64,000 bases of DNA from Nicotiana tabacum (Eukaryota > Streptophyta > Magnoliopsida > Solanales > Solanaceae): assembly GCF_000715075.1 (NCBI RefSeq), contig NC_134101.1:136786237-136850236 (forward strand), given 5' to 3'. Shown in pieces: positions 42,480 to 54,015 of the stretch. Position 1 is the first letter of the stretch, and each line of letters opens with the position of its first letter. The position numbers and the translations under genes were made by a program. The notes below the pieces were generated by a model. That model had not been told where the DNA came from, did not search any database, and saw only the letters and a list, made by a program, of their open reading frames with translations.

Positions 42480-44820
42480 CTGCTTAGTGTTTACAGCCCC
42501 CGAATCTTGCAAGAGCTGTTAATCAATCTTGCCCGATAGGTAAAGAATTCTCCCTTCTCCTACGTTAAGGAGGACAGTGACCAAGGTTGGCAGAGGAGGT
42601 TTGTTTGGGTAAAGACCGAAGACCTCATTCCCTCTGAGTTCCTGTTGTTCCCCTAGAAGTGGAACTCAAAACGTAAGTCCATTTCCTCTTAATTTACTCC
42701 TTTGAATTTACCCCTATTTTCTCATCACTCATTTTTCTAATATGCAGTTGTCGCCCGAGTCCCTAATATGGTTTCCTGTTTTAAGGAGTGGGTCGAGGGC
42801 ATCTGCAAACAACTCACCTATCCCAAGCACGAGTGGTGCAAGCTTTCCAAAGGCAAATGGGAGGCTCATTCACATGGTAAGTGTCCCTGTTCTTCTGGTT
42901 AAATTTCCCTCTAAATCATTTTCATTTAATCGTTATTTTGACTTAGTCTTTTCCTTCTACCAGTTTTTCCAAGACCACCAAACTCTAGGAAATTTCCAAG
43001 GTCGTGGCCTCTTCTGCAGCCTATTGCTAAAGTTGTTGCGAAGAAGGAGGAGAAAATGAAGAAGAAGAAGAAAAGGTCCCCTAACTCCTAGGACGCTCCT
43101 TCCGAAGCCAAGAAGAAGAAAAGAATCGTAGTCAGGGTCAGAAAAAGCAATAAGATGACTTCCAATGCTCTCGTCCCTAATTCTGAAGCCCTCTACCAGC
43201 TGAAGGACTACCCCAATGATGACGATGACATGGAGTTCATCACTCACAAGCCGATCGACATCGAATTGGAGTTGGCGTCACCGAAGAGGGATGCTAGAAA
43301 GGTTGAGTCCCCTTTAGCTCGGGGACTCCAAAAAGATCAAGTAACTTCTTCTTCACAGGAGGCTCCTCTATTCCTGAGGAAAATCGCTTTGGAAAACACC
43401 AATGTTATTCACGTTTAGGAGTCACCGCCTCATATGGAGGCTTTCATAGATGAGGCTCGGCCCCCTGTAGAGAAATTGACCGAAGTGTCCCAGGCCATGG
43501 ACAAGGCCCTTAATTCATTCTTAGAGGGGGTAGATGTAGGTGTGCTGGAGGATTACTCCGGTTTCGGCCACCTTGAGACCCCGAAAAGGGAAGTGCAGCT
43601 GGGGCTAGGGGCGAGTTTGAGCCCAAAGCTCGAGAAGTAGTTTCCCCCCCCCCCACCCTCCAAGTGTGGACCCTGGCCAGAAGAAGACAGTCATGTTCAC
43701 AGTACCAACAAATACGAGCATGTTGTACGGGCCAATCGGAGTGGCCAGCTATCTCCGTTCCTTGGTGTCAGAAGAGGACCAAGTGAAAATGAATAAGGTA
43801 GACGCATCGAGCCTCTTCAACGATTCCTAACAGGCACTGAATAAGGTATGCCTCCTTCCCTCTGTGTTATTATCGAGTTCTTTTTGCCTTAGCTGTATTT
43901 TAACGATTTTCTCTCTTTATGTCTTAGGCCTCGATGCTTCATCATGAGAGCTTTCACCGGTCCCAGATAGAGGTGAGTCACCTCGAGTTTGAGCTCAAGG
44001 AGCAGGTCCAGCAAAAGGACATGTTCAAAGATCTTTGAGAGCAAAAAGATGAAGCCCTTAGGGAACACTCCATCCTCCAAGCCGAGCTAGAAAAATCCCA
44101 AAAGGAGGCCTCGAAGGAGAAACAGGAACACGCCCTTCTAGTTGAAAAGTTAGGAGGTTTTGAGATTAATAACGAGAGGTTAAACACAGATTCTAACGCT
44201 GCAACCTTGCAATTCCAAGAGAAGATAACCCTGATCAACCAGCGTAGGTCCAAAATGGATGAGGTCAAAGCCTCAATTGAGAAGTTGAGGGGCAAAATAA
44301 ATCTCCTGGCCTCGGAGCGGGATGCCACCAAAAAGTACCTAGCATCGACCAAAGGTGCAACTCCAAATGATGAGAGAAAAAGCCGATAAATGGTATCAAC
44401 TAAATGAGGAGCTCCGAACACAACTTGACTCGCCCGTCACAGAACGAGACACTCTCGGCCAGGAATACACTGCGTTGAAGTCCAAATTTGGAGGCAGTTC
44501 GGGCGAGGTCTCGGAAGTCCAGGACATACTAGCCCAGTGTAAGAACAATGTGGAGGTAGCTGAAGCTCGTGTAATAATGAAGGTTGAATACGTAAAGTGG
44601 CTATCTCGGCGAGAGACTCTTGGGAGATCCATGCCCGAGGGGTTTACCTAGTGGTTAAGATCGAAGAGGCCAAGAGTATCGAAGCCGGGGCCAAAGTAAG
44701 ATACCAACATGGTGGTTTGGATAGCAAGTCGAGTTCAGACGAAAACAAGGCAGGAAATGCTTTAGATTATTTTTGTCTTTTCTTGTGGTTGTATGCTGTG
44801 TACTTTAAGGACATTTTATA
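42480..44820 (+). pseudogene. Antisense multi-exon coiled-coil gene of the Tat element, 5' end missing
   Basis: Tat-lineage elements often carry an extra ORF antisense to gag-pol between integrase and the 3' LTR. Exon 1 (to 42672) reads QRRFVWVKTEDLIPSEFLLF. Intron 42673-42747 (GTAAGT to TATGCAG). Exon 2 (42748-42876, 129 nt) reads NMVSCFKEWVEGICKQLTYP, wording seen in plant transposon-associated proteins. Intron 42877-42963 (GTAAGT to CTACCAG). Exon 3 has a basic KKKKKR part and an acidic part up to 43845. Intron 43846-43927 (GTATGC to GTCTTAG). The last part is a long coiled coil (HHESFHRSQIEVSHLEFELK to about 44700). Stops and one shift near 44370 show decay. The 5' part is cut by the Athila LTR. 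The function is unknown. Confidence 0.72.
43643..43659. repeat. Poly-C tract in the antisense gene
   Basis: A run of C around 43646-43656, just after the stop that ends the frame open from 43434; a likely slippage site. Confidence 0.8.
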
Positions 44821-44837
44821 GTTCCCTTGTAAATACC

Positions 44838-44839
44838 TT

Positions 44840-44893
<54 letters not shown>
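44838..44893. repeat. Compound microsatellite (AT)n(GT)n
   Basis: About ten AT units followed by about sixteen GT units, directly after the end of the antisense gene. Confidence 0.95.
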
Positions 44894-44896
<3 letters not shown>

Positions 44897-45997
44897 TTTT
44901 CCTTTGGATATACTTGCTTATGTTTATGACTTAAGATATATATAACTTGTATCTCGGACTTCATAATACGCTATCGATGACTTAGCATAGACTATGATAT
45001 TGCTTAAACCGTTCAATACCCCAAAGCCCGGGTGAGGCCTGGATTAAATAATAACCCCGAGTTACTTTAACTTCAGAGGACCGATAAAAAATGAAATCTT
45101 TATTAAAATAATTGAATGTTTTAACCTGACGCAACTATTCTTTGCAGAAGGTGGCTCTTTTCATGACCGTAGTTCAAGATCGAGTAACTTGACCGGGTCT
45201 GAAGTAATATTTTATGGATTAAAAAAATATAAGGACATTGCTTTTTATGCACGAACTCAAACGTCTCTAAGCCATTTATATGTTGTGACCGAAGCTCTAA
45301 AGGCTTGGTCTCTTAAGTTGGCCATGGCCTTTCGTGTTTGGGCCCTGACTTGTAGGCTCTATGCCTCCATATTTAGTAGCCCTAAATTCCCGATCTTATT
45401 GTCGAGTAGTAGTCCCCGGTTCAGGGTGGCCCGTAGGCTTTAGGAGCTTCGAACCCAATATTCATTCTAAGTAACTTAACCATAATATTGCTTGTGCAAG
45501 GCAAAATTCTTTTATTACTTTGAATGTAGTGTAAGTAGTTGAACGTACAAAAGCTATCCGCCATAAGAAGAATGAGCTACGTGGGTACGGTTCGTTTGAC
45601 CATTTGACCCTTACAATTAATCCTAATAATCGAGACTTGTCTTTCAATATCGAATAAGAACGTCTTCTATATATCCAAACTTAAGACTTCGGTTCTTGTC
45701 CCAGGGTGTGATGGCTCCTAGTATTTGAGACTGAATTTTGAGGGCTCGAATATTGTCTATCTAATACGGAAGGTCTGGAGTCTCCGGTCTTAGACCGATC
45801 TTCAAAAATAGAGTAGCACGCTTAATGTTTCCTCGTTAAAAACTTTGCCGTAAAGCCCACTTCGGGAAAAGATTGGTCCAAGGGAAAAGGAGTGCAACAT
45901 CTGCTTTCAGAACTAATCCTTAGATTTGACTTCGATTGAGTACCTGCATGGGTTAGTTCAAAGCGTAATAAACCACAAAGGAAACTATGTTCATACC
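44894..45997 (-). other. 3' region of the Tat element between integrase and antisense gene
   Basis: No coding signal on either strand. No tandem hairpin array is found here, unlike in the two other Tat-type elements of the window. Two short frames (45189-45443 plus, 45462-45647 minus) have no domain. Confidence 0.6.
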
Positions 45998-47319
45998 TTA
46001 GTAGTAGTACCGCTTTAAGTGTGCCACATTCCAGTTGTTGGGTAGTTGTACACTATTTCTGTACTCGAGCCGGATGAGCCTTTAACGGTTATACCAGTGA
46101 CTCTGCATGGTCCATCCTAGTTTAGGCCTAGTTTCCCATCATTTGGGTTCTTGGTATGCAGTGTAAATTTCCTCAATACCAAGTCCCCGACTTGGAAGTG
46201 TCTAAGGTTTTCCCTTCGATTGTAGTATTTCCCCATTAGTTGCTTTCAAATTGCTAACCAGCCTAGGGCTTCTTCTCGTCTTTTGTCCACTAAATTTAAG
46301 CTTGTCCATGGCCTTTTCGTTTGACTTCTCTGTAGCATATTTGAACCTTAAGCTCAGTTCCCTTACCTCTACTGGAATCAAAGCTTCTGCGCCATAGACT
46401 AGAGAGAACAGTGTGTAACTAGTTCTCGACTTCGAAGTTGTTCGATATGTCCATAAGACCTCAGGTAAATTTTCTTTCCACTTTCATTTTGAGTCGGTCA
46501 ATCTCTTCTTCAAGTTCTATAATATAGTTTTGTTTGTTGACTCTGCTTGACCGTTCGCACTCGGGTGGTAAGGGGTCGATAGTATCTTTTTGATTTTATA
46601 GTCTTTGAAGAACTTATTGACCTTATCACCGATGAACTGTCTCCCGTTATCACACTTGATCTCGGCTGGTATCCCGAACTGGCATATTATATGATCCAGA
46701 TGAAGTCGATGGCCTCTTTTTCCCCAACTTTCTCGAACGCATGTGCTTCATCCCACTTGTAGAAGTCATTATCCATAATTAAGATGTACTAGATTTTGTC
46801 GGGTGCCTACGGCAAAGGACCCACGATGTCCATTCTCAATTTCATGAATGGCCAAGGGGAAAGGACCGGATGAAGCATTTCTCCCAGTTGATAGATCATC
46901 AGGGCGTGCTTTTGATATTTGTTACACTTTTGAACAAAGTCTCTCGCATCCTTTTCCATCTCGTTCCAGTAATAATAGACCTTGATTAGTTTTCGAACTA
47001 ATGATTCCGCTCATGAATGGTTTCCGCAAGTACCCTCGTGGACTTCCCTCATCACGTAATCGGTCTCCCCAAGACCCAATAACCTCACTAACGGTTTGAA
47101 GAACAATCTCCGGTATAGTTTTCCTCCAGCCAAGCTAAACTTGGCAGCCTTAGTTTGTAGGGCCCTTAATTCTTTGGGATTCGATAGCAATTTCCTTTTT
47201 TGAAGGTAGTCTATGTATTTGTTTCTCCAATCCCAAGTCAAGCTTGTTGATTTTACCTCGGTGTGACATTTCTCTATCACCGAGTTCATCAATTTCACCA
47301 CCGCTCCAGAATGGAACTC
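45998..47319 (-). pseudogene. Tat integrase (minus strand), decayed
   Basis: Begins after aRH with TSLTWDWRNKYIDYLQKRKL (about 47240). The zinc region reads VMREVHEGTCGNHS and KCNKYQKHA, where the second Cys of the CxxC pair is now Tyr (TGT to TAT). The core shows FMKLRMDIVGPLP (first Asp), IKCDNGRQ (second Asp, about 46650) and NGQAES (Glu, about 46545), in different frames. The end reads NDGKLGLN.DGPCRVT and NNWNVAHLKRYYY with TAA at 45998-46000. Many shifts and stops. The catalytic acids survive but the zinc site is broken. Confidence 0.85.
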
Positions 47320-47856
47320 ATCGGAGTCAACTGACGACCCTATATTAGCCAACGCATATGCCTCATTGTTTTGATCTCGGGGTATATATTGTATTGTCCA
47401 CTCCTTGAACTGATATAATGTTACTTGCAAATTATCCAAGCATCTCCACATCTGGTCTTCTTTTACTTTAAATATACCGTTGACTTAGTTAACAACAAGG
47501 AGGGATTCACCCTTGTCTTCGATCACCTCAGGCCCCAGGCTCTTAGCCAGTTCTAGACTTGCAATTATAGCCTCATTCGGCTTCATTGTTAGTCAATTTC
47601 GTAGTTCTAATAGACCACCTTATTACATCACTCATGGGTGGTTTTAATATGATTCTCAACCCAGACCCTTTTACATTAGAAGCACCATCCGTGAATAGGG
47701 TCCAAACCCCCGAGCTAGTCCCCGAGGCAAGCAATAATTATTTCCCAACCTCATAGATCAAGACGGTGTGAAGTCGGCCACAAAGTTTGCCAATATCTGA
47801 GATTTTATAGCAGTTTGGGGTTTGTACTCAATATTGTACCTGTTAACCTCTATAAC
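47320..47856 (-). pseudogene. Archaeal-type RNase H (aRH) of the minus-strand Tat element
   Basis: Recognisable by KPNEAIIASLELAKSLGPEV (the Glu block, damaged; the family has NNEAEYEA) and GESLLVVN at about 47510, where the family has CDSQLV or CDSLLV. Asp is replaced by Glu and the preceding Cys by Gly. It is followed by VNGIFKVKEDQMWRCLDNLQ and WTIQYIPRDQNNEAYALANI (about 47430-47340). The N-terminal DGA block is not readable. Not expected to be active. Confidence 0.75.
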
Positions 47857-48310
47857 CTATTTTGCTAGTCGACTCGAAAGCTCGAGTTTATGTATAATAT
47901 TCCTTAGCGAACACGAGGTCACGACATATATGGGGTGACATTGAAAGTACGGTTTTAGTTTCCTAGATGTGCTTAATAAGGCAAGTGCTAATTTCTCTAA
48001 GTGCGGATACCTCATTTCGGCACCACCTAGGGTTCTGCTAACATAATAGATAGGAAGTCGCGTACCTTTTTCTTGCCGAACAGGACACCACTTACCGCTA
48101 CCTCGGAGAGTGCCAAGTAGAGGTATAACTGCTCGTTTGCCTTCAGGGTGTGCAGAAAAAAAGGACTTGATAAGTATTGTTTGAGTTCCTCTAAAGCCTG
48201 TTGACATTTCGGGGTCCAAAAGAAGTCGTTCTTTTTCTTTAGTAATGAGAAGAATCGGTGGATCTTATTCAATGACCTAGAAATAGTTGGCCCAATACGA
48301 CTATCCACCC
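47857..48310 (-). pseudogene. RNase H of the minus-strand Tat element
   Basis: Read from 48308: SLNKIHRFFSLLKKKNDFFW, KCQQALEELKQYLSSPFFL and EQLYLYLALSEVAVSGVLF, where a Ser stands at the usual first-Asp place, as in other Tat RNases H. After a shift near 48060 comes LPIYYVSRTLGGAEMRYPHL, EKLALALLSTSRKLKPYFQC and NIIHKLELSSRLAK. A stop at 47857 ends the frame. Confidence 0.85.
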
Positions 48311-49240
48311 AGTTAGTCTTTGTACCGCTTTGACGTTGTCAATCATGGTGATATCTTCTATGTCCTTTATTTTATCCGGGCTGATAATATGAAACTGAGG
48401 AACTTGCTCGAGGCGACTCCGAAGGCACATTCTTCGGGTTCAATTTCATGTTATATTTCCTTAGTATGTCAAAGGTTTCCTGTAAATATTTCAAACGGTC
48501 CTCTAATCACAGGGACTAACTAACATATCGTCTATATAAACCTCCATTGATTTCCCTATTTGTTCCTCAAACAATCGGTTAACTAGGTGTTGATACGTGA
48601 CACCGGCATTTTTTAATCCAACCAGCATCACGTTATAATAATAGGTGCCGAACTTAGTTATGAAAGAAGTCTTCTCTTGGTCGCTCAAGTCCATCCGTAT
48701 TTAGTTGTACTCGGAATAGGCATCGAAAAAACTCAATGTATTGTGCCTAGCCATTACATCGATCATTCGGTTAATGTTAGTCAAAGAAAATGAATCCTTC
48801 GGGCATGCCTTATTCAAGTCATTATAATCTACAAACATTCTAAGGTAATTTCCTTTTTTAGGTATGACTACTATGTTAGCTAGCCAATTCAGGTATTTAA
48901 CCTTATGAACGAAACCTATTTTTAAGAGTTTAGATACCTCGTCTTTGATGAATGCGTGCTTGATTTTGGACTGCAGCCTCCTCTTCTATTTGACTGGGTG
49001 GAATTTCGAATCCAAGCTCAATTTATGAGTTGTCACCTCCGGCGAGATCCCTGTCATATCTAAATGGGACCATGTAATACAATTGGCATTAGCTTTAGGG
49101 AAATCAATGATATTTTTCCTGAGCTCAGGGGTTAATCCAGCGCCAAGGTATACCTTTCTTCTAGTAGGTGCTCGATCAGTATGACTTGTTCCGGTTCCTC
49201 ATCGTCGTCTTGGAGGCATCGGTATCATTGAGTGCTATGA
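48311..49240 (-). pseudogene. Reverse transcriptase of the minus-strand Tat element
   Basis: RT blocks in pieces: VTTHKLSLDSKFHPVK, SKLLKIGFVHKVKYLNWLAN, RMFVDYNDLNKACPKDSFSL, TLSFFDAYSEYN, then the open piece 48694-48503 with MDLSDQEKTSFITKFGTYYY, AGVTYQHLVNRLFEEQIGKS and the catalytic YIDD in MEVYIDDMLV. The end reads LKYLQETFDILRKYNMKLNP. There are stops before the open piece and a frame change after it. Confidence 0.88.
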
Positions 49241-49990
49241 ATGATCTCGAGACCCCGAAGTCATCTTCTTCGTTCGTTGGTTGTTCCTCCTGTTTCTCCG
49301 GCCCAATTAGGGTCGGGATATTTGGTGCTTTTCTTTTTGACTAGCCCCTTTCTTTTTGTTGTCGTGATTGCGGACATTGGGATGACTTCCTTGACAGTGA
49401 ATATCTCCTTTGCCGCCGGTTGTTCCCCATAGACCATTTTGATTCCGGTGGAAGTTTGAAACTTCAATTCCTGATGCAAGATCGAAGGCACCACCCTCAT
49501 GCTGTAAACCCATGGTCTCTCGAACAAGGAGTTGTATCTCATGTCCCCTTCGATTATATAAAATTATGTTTCCTAGGTGGTCTCGACTGTGTTGAGCGAT
49601 AGGGTGATTTCACCCTTCGTTGTCTCGCATACCATGCTGAACCCATTCAATACTCGATCTACCAGTACAATTTGGTCCAACAACCCCAATTGTTCCATGA
49701 CTCTCCATCAGATGATGTTGGCCGAGCTACCTGGATCAATTAACACACGCTTAACTAGAGATTTATTAATAAGTACGGTTATTACCAATGCATCATTCTG
49801 AGGTTGAATGAAGCCCTCGACATCTTCGTCGTTGAACGAGATGAACCCCTCCCAAACAGTCTCTGGTGTGTTTTTCTCTTTTGATAGAAACTTTGGTGCA
49901 TTTTATCATTGGCCCTTATGGGATGTCTACTCCTCTGATGATCATGTTGATCACATGTTGAGGTTCTTCCCGCTCAATTTGTTTGTTGGC
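49241..49990 (-). pseudogene. Protease of the minus-strand Tat element
   Basis: The active site reads VLIDPGSSANII at about 49740-49700, again Asp-Pro-Gly. The domain continues LGLLDQIVLVDRVLNGFSMV and, after a stop, YNSLFERPWVYSM where the family has YNAIIGRPWIH (about 49530-49490). The tail VYGEQPAAKEIFTVKEVIPM leads to the RT linker. Loss of the GRPWIH Gly suggests decay. Confidence 0.82.
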
Positions 49991-51619
49991 GTCATTTTCT
50001 TTGAAATGATTTTTGGCTCGCTCACTTAGGAATTTCGCAAGATGCCCATTGTTGAATAGATGAGCCACTTCTTCTATTAACTATCGACAATCCTCGGTCT
50101 TGTGACCGTGAGTACCATGATATTTACATATCAAGTTGTGATCCCTCTGTGTCGGATCGGACTGGAGTGGCCTTGGCCATTTGGTCTCCTTGATGCGATC
50201 GATGGCCGACACTATACTCGTCGCATCCACGTTAAAGTTATATTCTGATAGTCTCTAGGCTTCTTTGCCACCGAGTGATATGTCGAAACCGCTTCTACTC
50301 ACCAACCCTCAGTTGCTTGGACCCTAATCACTTCTCCTATCGTTCCTGGTCGGGTGGTGATTAGGTCTATTTTCCCTTAGTTGTATGGCGGGTATCGATC
50401 TTGGGGTGGACTCGGCTCCTAATCCACAATTCTTTTAGACCTATCTTTCATTCTATTGTGGCAAACAAACCCTGAGGGAGCTCCCAGCTGGTCATCTTTG
50501 ACTCTGGTCTTTGACTGGTACCTATTGTAAACATCGACCCAAGTAACCGCAAGGTACTCTACCAAGTTTTTCTTCAATCGTTGAGAAGCAATGGAACTTC
50601 GGGGGTTGAGTCCTTGACTAAATGCCAGAACGGCCCAATCATCTGTAACCAGGGGCAGGTCCATCTTTTCCATCTGGAACCTTGAGACGAACTCCCTATG
50701 CATCTCGTTATCCTTTGCTTGACTTTGAACAGGTCCAATTTCCTCGTCTCAACTTTGATAGCACCGGCATGGGCTTTGACGATGGCATCTGCAAGCATAG
50801 CAAATGAATCAATAGAATTTGGAGGTAAGTTATGGTACCATATCATTGCTCCATTGGATAAGGTTTCCCCAAATTTCTTCAGCAACACCAGCTCGATCTC
50901 GTCGTGCTCGAAATCATTACCTTTTATTGGCACATGTGCAAGAGGTCACATGCTCGTTTGGATCCGTGGTTTTGTTATATTTAGGAATATCGGGCATTTA
51001 CCATATCAGAATTGGCTTCGGTGTCGCACTAGGGAAAAATAGTTTCTGAATGAACTTTTTGGAATCTGGTCCTTTCAATATCGGAGGCGCTCCCGGAATC
51101 TGATCGACCCTTAAGTCTCCACCTTCTTGTCATTATCATCTATCTTCTTTTCGCCAGACTTCACACGTTTTGTTAGAGCTTTGAGCATTTTCATCACCTC
51201 GGAAGTTTCCCCGTGTCTGAACCCATCTGGTTCTGTAACAATCATTCGTCTCTCCGAGCATCTTCTCTAATCCGTTCGGGTTCGGCCGTGTTTTGCGTGT
51301 TATTTTGACTCTACAGTAGTGTAATTGTCACACGATGAGCTTGTAACATTTCAAAAATCAAACGTAAGCTAACTCCACTATCTCCCCCTTCAGGCGCTTC
51401 TCCAGTCGATAGCCGGGGTGCCCCGTGAATGTTATTTTCGGGATTAGTTGGTAAGTTGATATTGATAGTAACTTGCAAATTGGCGTCGATTGGGTCAGCG
51501 ATTATAACACCATTAGGGTCAATAGGGGACATGCCATTGCTTGGTACCACGTTATTATTTTCACTGTGGTGGCCTGATTGGGAGTTGTCGTTCAAGTGGG
51601 CAGACTGAGAATTTGACAT
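49991..51619 (-). pseudogene. Gag of the minus-strand Tat element
   Basis: A likely start is MSNSQSAHLNDNSQSGHHSE at 51619. The capsid core (50933-50419) reads ELVLLKKFGETLSNGAMIWY, NSIDSFAMLADAIVKAHAGA and REFVSRFQMEKMDLPLVTDD. A zinc-knuckle-like CKYHGTHGHKTEDC lies at about 50120-50080, followed by IEEVAHLFNNGHLAKFLSER. Frames change near 50700 and 51000, with several stops. The order and wording fit Tat Gag. Confidence 0.85.
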
Positions 51620-51713
51620 TTTGAATAGACCTAAAATCAACTTCAAAAAGCAATTGTAAAATAGGGTATGTTATAGAGACTCGTATTAAATCACCACTAC
51701 TATCTTTAGCCAT

Positions 51714-51726
51714 GTGGTGGGCGCCA
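51714..51726 (-). other. Primer-binding site of the minus-strand Tat element
   Basis: On the minus strand TGGCGCCCACCAC, four bases after the LTR end. The TGGCGCC start fits tRNA-Asp-like priming; the rest differs from the usual form. Confidence 0.65.
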
Positions 51727-51729
51727 AAC

Positions 51730-52597
51730 TGTTTACCCTTAAAATAAGTAATAATTAGATTTGTACGCGGTTTAAAGGATACGTGATTTAATTTAACACA
51801 AATGATCTAAAAACAACAAATAATTAAATCAATGTGAAATAGAACGATCAAACCAAACATAATAGAACAATTAAGCCCAGTGGCGGATGCACGTAGGGAG
51901 TTGTGGGTGCTTAAGCACCCATTAACTTTGACCATATTAATAAATTTATATAAGCAACCTTACAAATATTTAGATAAATATTGAGCGAGCACCCATAAAT
52001 AAATTCATTTTTCCTTTTTTTTGAAGTTTTTATCGGCAAGCACCCATAACTTTAAAATCCTGGATCCGCCACTGATTAAGCCTGACTTTAAGTTTGAACG
52101 CTGAAACCGGTTCCAATCAAGCCCTCGAGATGAGCTCGGTTGTAACTAAAGAAATGAATAGATAAAAATAGACTTAATTACTTTGATATGCGTGCCAACA
52201 GTGGTTAAAAAATATAAAGGTTATCCCCTTTATATAGTAGGGTAGTTTCAATCCTAGTACAGGTCTAAGTAAGGTAAAAATCCTTTTCTTTTAGTAAAAC
52301 ATGATCTGCAGTTCATATCGGGTGAGATTCGCACAGTAATATCTAGTTGGTGGAGGATATTTCGGCCTCTCGTTCGTCCTCTCTAATCGTCTTCTATTTA
52401 ACCTTGATTCTTTGTTTTGCTTGAGCTCGATTCTTCCTATGTTTGGCCATGTCCAGTTTTTGGGGCGGCATTTGTCCCCTCGGGCTCTGATCTATGGGAT
52501 CCCTCGGCTTTACCTGAGTCTGCCTTGAACCACGTTGTCTCTCGTTTCTTCATCGAAAAATCGGAGATAATTTTATCCCCGATTTTACCCGTACACA
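51730..52597 (-). mobile_element. 5' LTR of the minus-strand Tat element, with a nested MITE
   Basis: On the minus strand it starts TGTGTACGGG at 52597 and ends GGGTAAACA at 51730. The total is 868 bp, about 663 bp without the inserted MITE and its duplicated target. No partner LTR is in the window, so the outer end is judged from TG...CA and the loss of LTR-like sequence. Confidence 0.75.
51878..52074. mobile_element. hAT-type MITE in the Tat LTR
   Basis: 197 bp with inverted ends CAGTGGCGGATGCA and TGGATCCGCCACTG. It is flanked by perfect 8-bp direct copies ATTAAGCC at 51870-51877 and 52075-52082. An 8-bp duplication and CAG...CTG ends fit hAT transposons. No coding capacity. Confidence 0.93.
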
Positions 52598-52944
52598 TTA
52601 TAAATTTCTGAATTAACTCGCATTTGAGAAATTAGGAACTTTCAAGCACTTCTACGAAATATAGAGCATGGGGTAGATAACTAGATCTATGTAAGGAGTT
52701 TAAGAATTTTTATTATTTACTTGAAAGGATTAGATATTGATAAATTAGATGATGAAAGCGGTCGCGCTATAAAAAGATGCACCACAAATTTTGAAGAGAA
52801 ATTCATTAGATACGAAAATTATTATGAGTTTCTTTTCATTTGTCTCTGTCTTGATGATAACTAATAAGTGCTAGTGGAAGATAGCAAATATCCACTAAAG
52901 ATAATTGAGGTACACACGTGCAAGTTGATCCGAATACTATGTAA
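52598..52944. other. AT-rich flank, nothing recognised
   Basis: No open frame, repeat or retroelement domain seen. Confidence 0.5.
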
Positions 52945-53522
52945 TTAAGAAAAGAGCCTTAACTCCTTTAACCTTTGAGTACAGTTACGAAACAATATCG
53001 TCTTCATCTTTTGAATGTGAGCGATAATCCCTTTGAACAATATTTTTCATTTAGTAAATTTTAATTCACCCCTTTAACCTTTAGTGATTAAGAAATAATA
53101 CTCGTTTTACCTTTTAAAGGTGAAACTATAACCCCTTTGAACAATATTTTTGATAGATTTTAAAGTTTTAAAATTTTGACTCGGCCATACGAATTAACTT
53201 TTCTATAACAAGAGAACTATATGATTATTAGAGTTCACGTGCTTAATACGACGATGACCATTATTTTTTGCACCTTCTCGGGATCTTTACTCAGAGGCCA
53301 ATGTTATACGTAAATTCAATGTAAGTAATAGTTTTTTTAATCTCTTTAATGTACATCTTGTGATCTATGAACGTCAAACCGTTTTTTTTTATTTTAGTAT
53401 GAAAATTCTAATGCTCACCGGAAAATATTGTTCGAAAAGGTTATCGTTCCCATTTAAATGTAAAAGGGTATTATTTTCCAATAGTTAAAGGTTAAAGGGT
53501 TAAAGTGAAATTAACTCTTAGA
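52945..53522. mobile_element. Possible foldback element with ~100-nt arms
   Basis: The left arm (about 52946-53065, with CCTTTAACCTTTGAGTACAG and TTTGAACAATATTTTTC) is matched in reverse by the right arm (about 53410-53522). In the left half the arm is also repeated directly (about 53075-53165, sharing CCCCTTTGAACAATATTTTT). No clear target duplication. Approximate ends. Confidence 0.5.
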
Positions 53523-53687
53523 AAAACTACATACACAAGTATTTTTCTATTCGATCTGCTTTTCCATATTCATAAATCATACACCTCTCGTTCGATTTTT
53601 CATTTGGATCAACAAATCTGCCCTTTTTGTGCATTCCCTGCCGACATCAACCATGAAATCCTTTCAATTCTCACGTCTTAGCTAGTG
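53523..53687. other. Unassigned spacer
   Basis: No feature seen. Confidence 0.4.
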
Positions 53688-53990
53688 TTTGGTCATAGAT
53701 TCCAAATTTATTTTGAAAAATCTGATTTTGGTGAAGTTTGGTTTGAAGATAAAAATGTGTTTGGACATACGTTTTCAAAACATATTTTCCAGCTTTATTT
53801 TAGAAAAACATGTATATAATTCCCAAGTTTTGGGATTTTGGCCCAAAATCAGCTCAATAGCTGATTTTGGGATTTGAAATTTGCAATTTGGGATTTGACC
53901 AAAATATGGGCAAAATTTATGGCCAAACGGGAGTTTTGAAAATAAATCCCAAATTTATTTTGACAAAACTCATGGCCAAATGGGGCCTTA
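53688..53990. mobile_element. Probable MITE with GTTTGGCCAT-type ends
   Basis: The left end GTGTTTGGTCAT and the right end ATGGCCAAATGGGG form imperfect inverted ends. The centre has a palindrome, CCCAAAATCAGCTCAATAGC and its complement to 53870. CCAAATTTATTTTGA recurs directly near both ends. No target duplication was fixed. Confidence 0.45.
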
Positions 53991-54015
53991 ATTGTTAGTA
54001 TCATTTTAGGTAATA

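Larger units (their letters stand above)
42480..52597 (-). mobile_element. Tat-lineage Ty3/gypsy retrotransposon (minus strand), 3' end missing
   Basis: On the minus strand: LTR 52597-51730, primer site, gag, protease, RT, RNase H, aRH, integrase (ending at 45998), then a 3' region that carries a gene in the opposite direction (42480-44820, plus strand). A dual RNase H and an antisense ORF after integrase are features of Tat-group elements. The Athila block lies within the antisense gene, so the 3' LTR should be left of the window. Confidence 0.85.
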
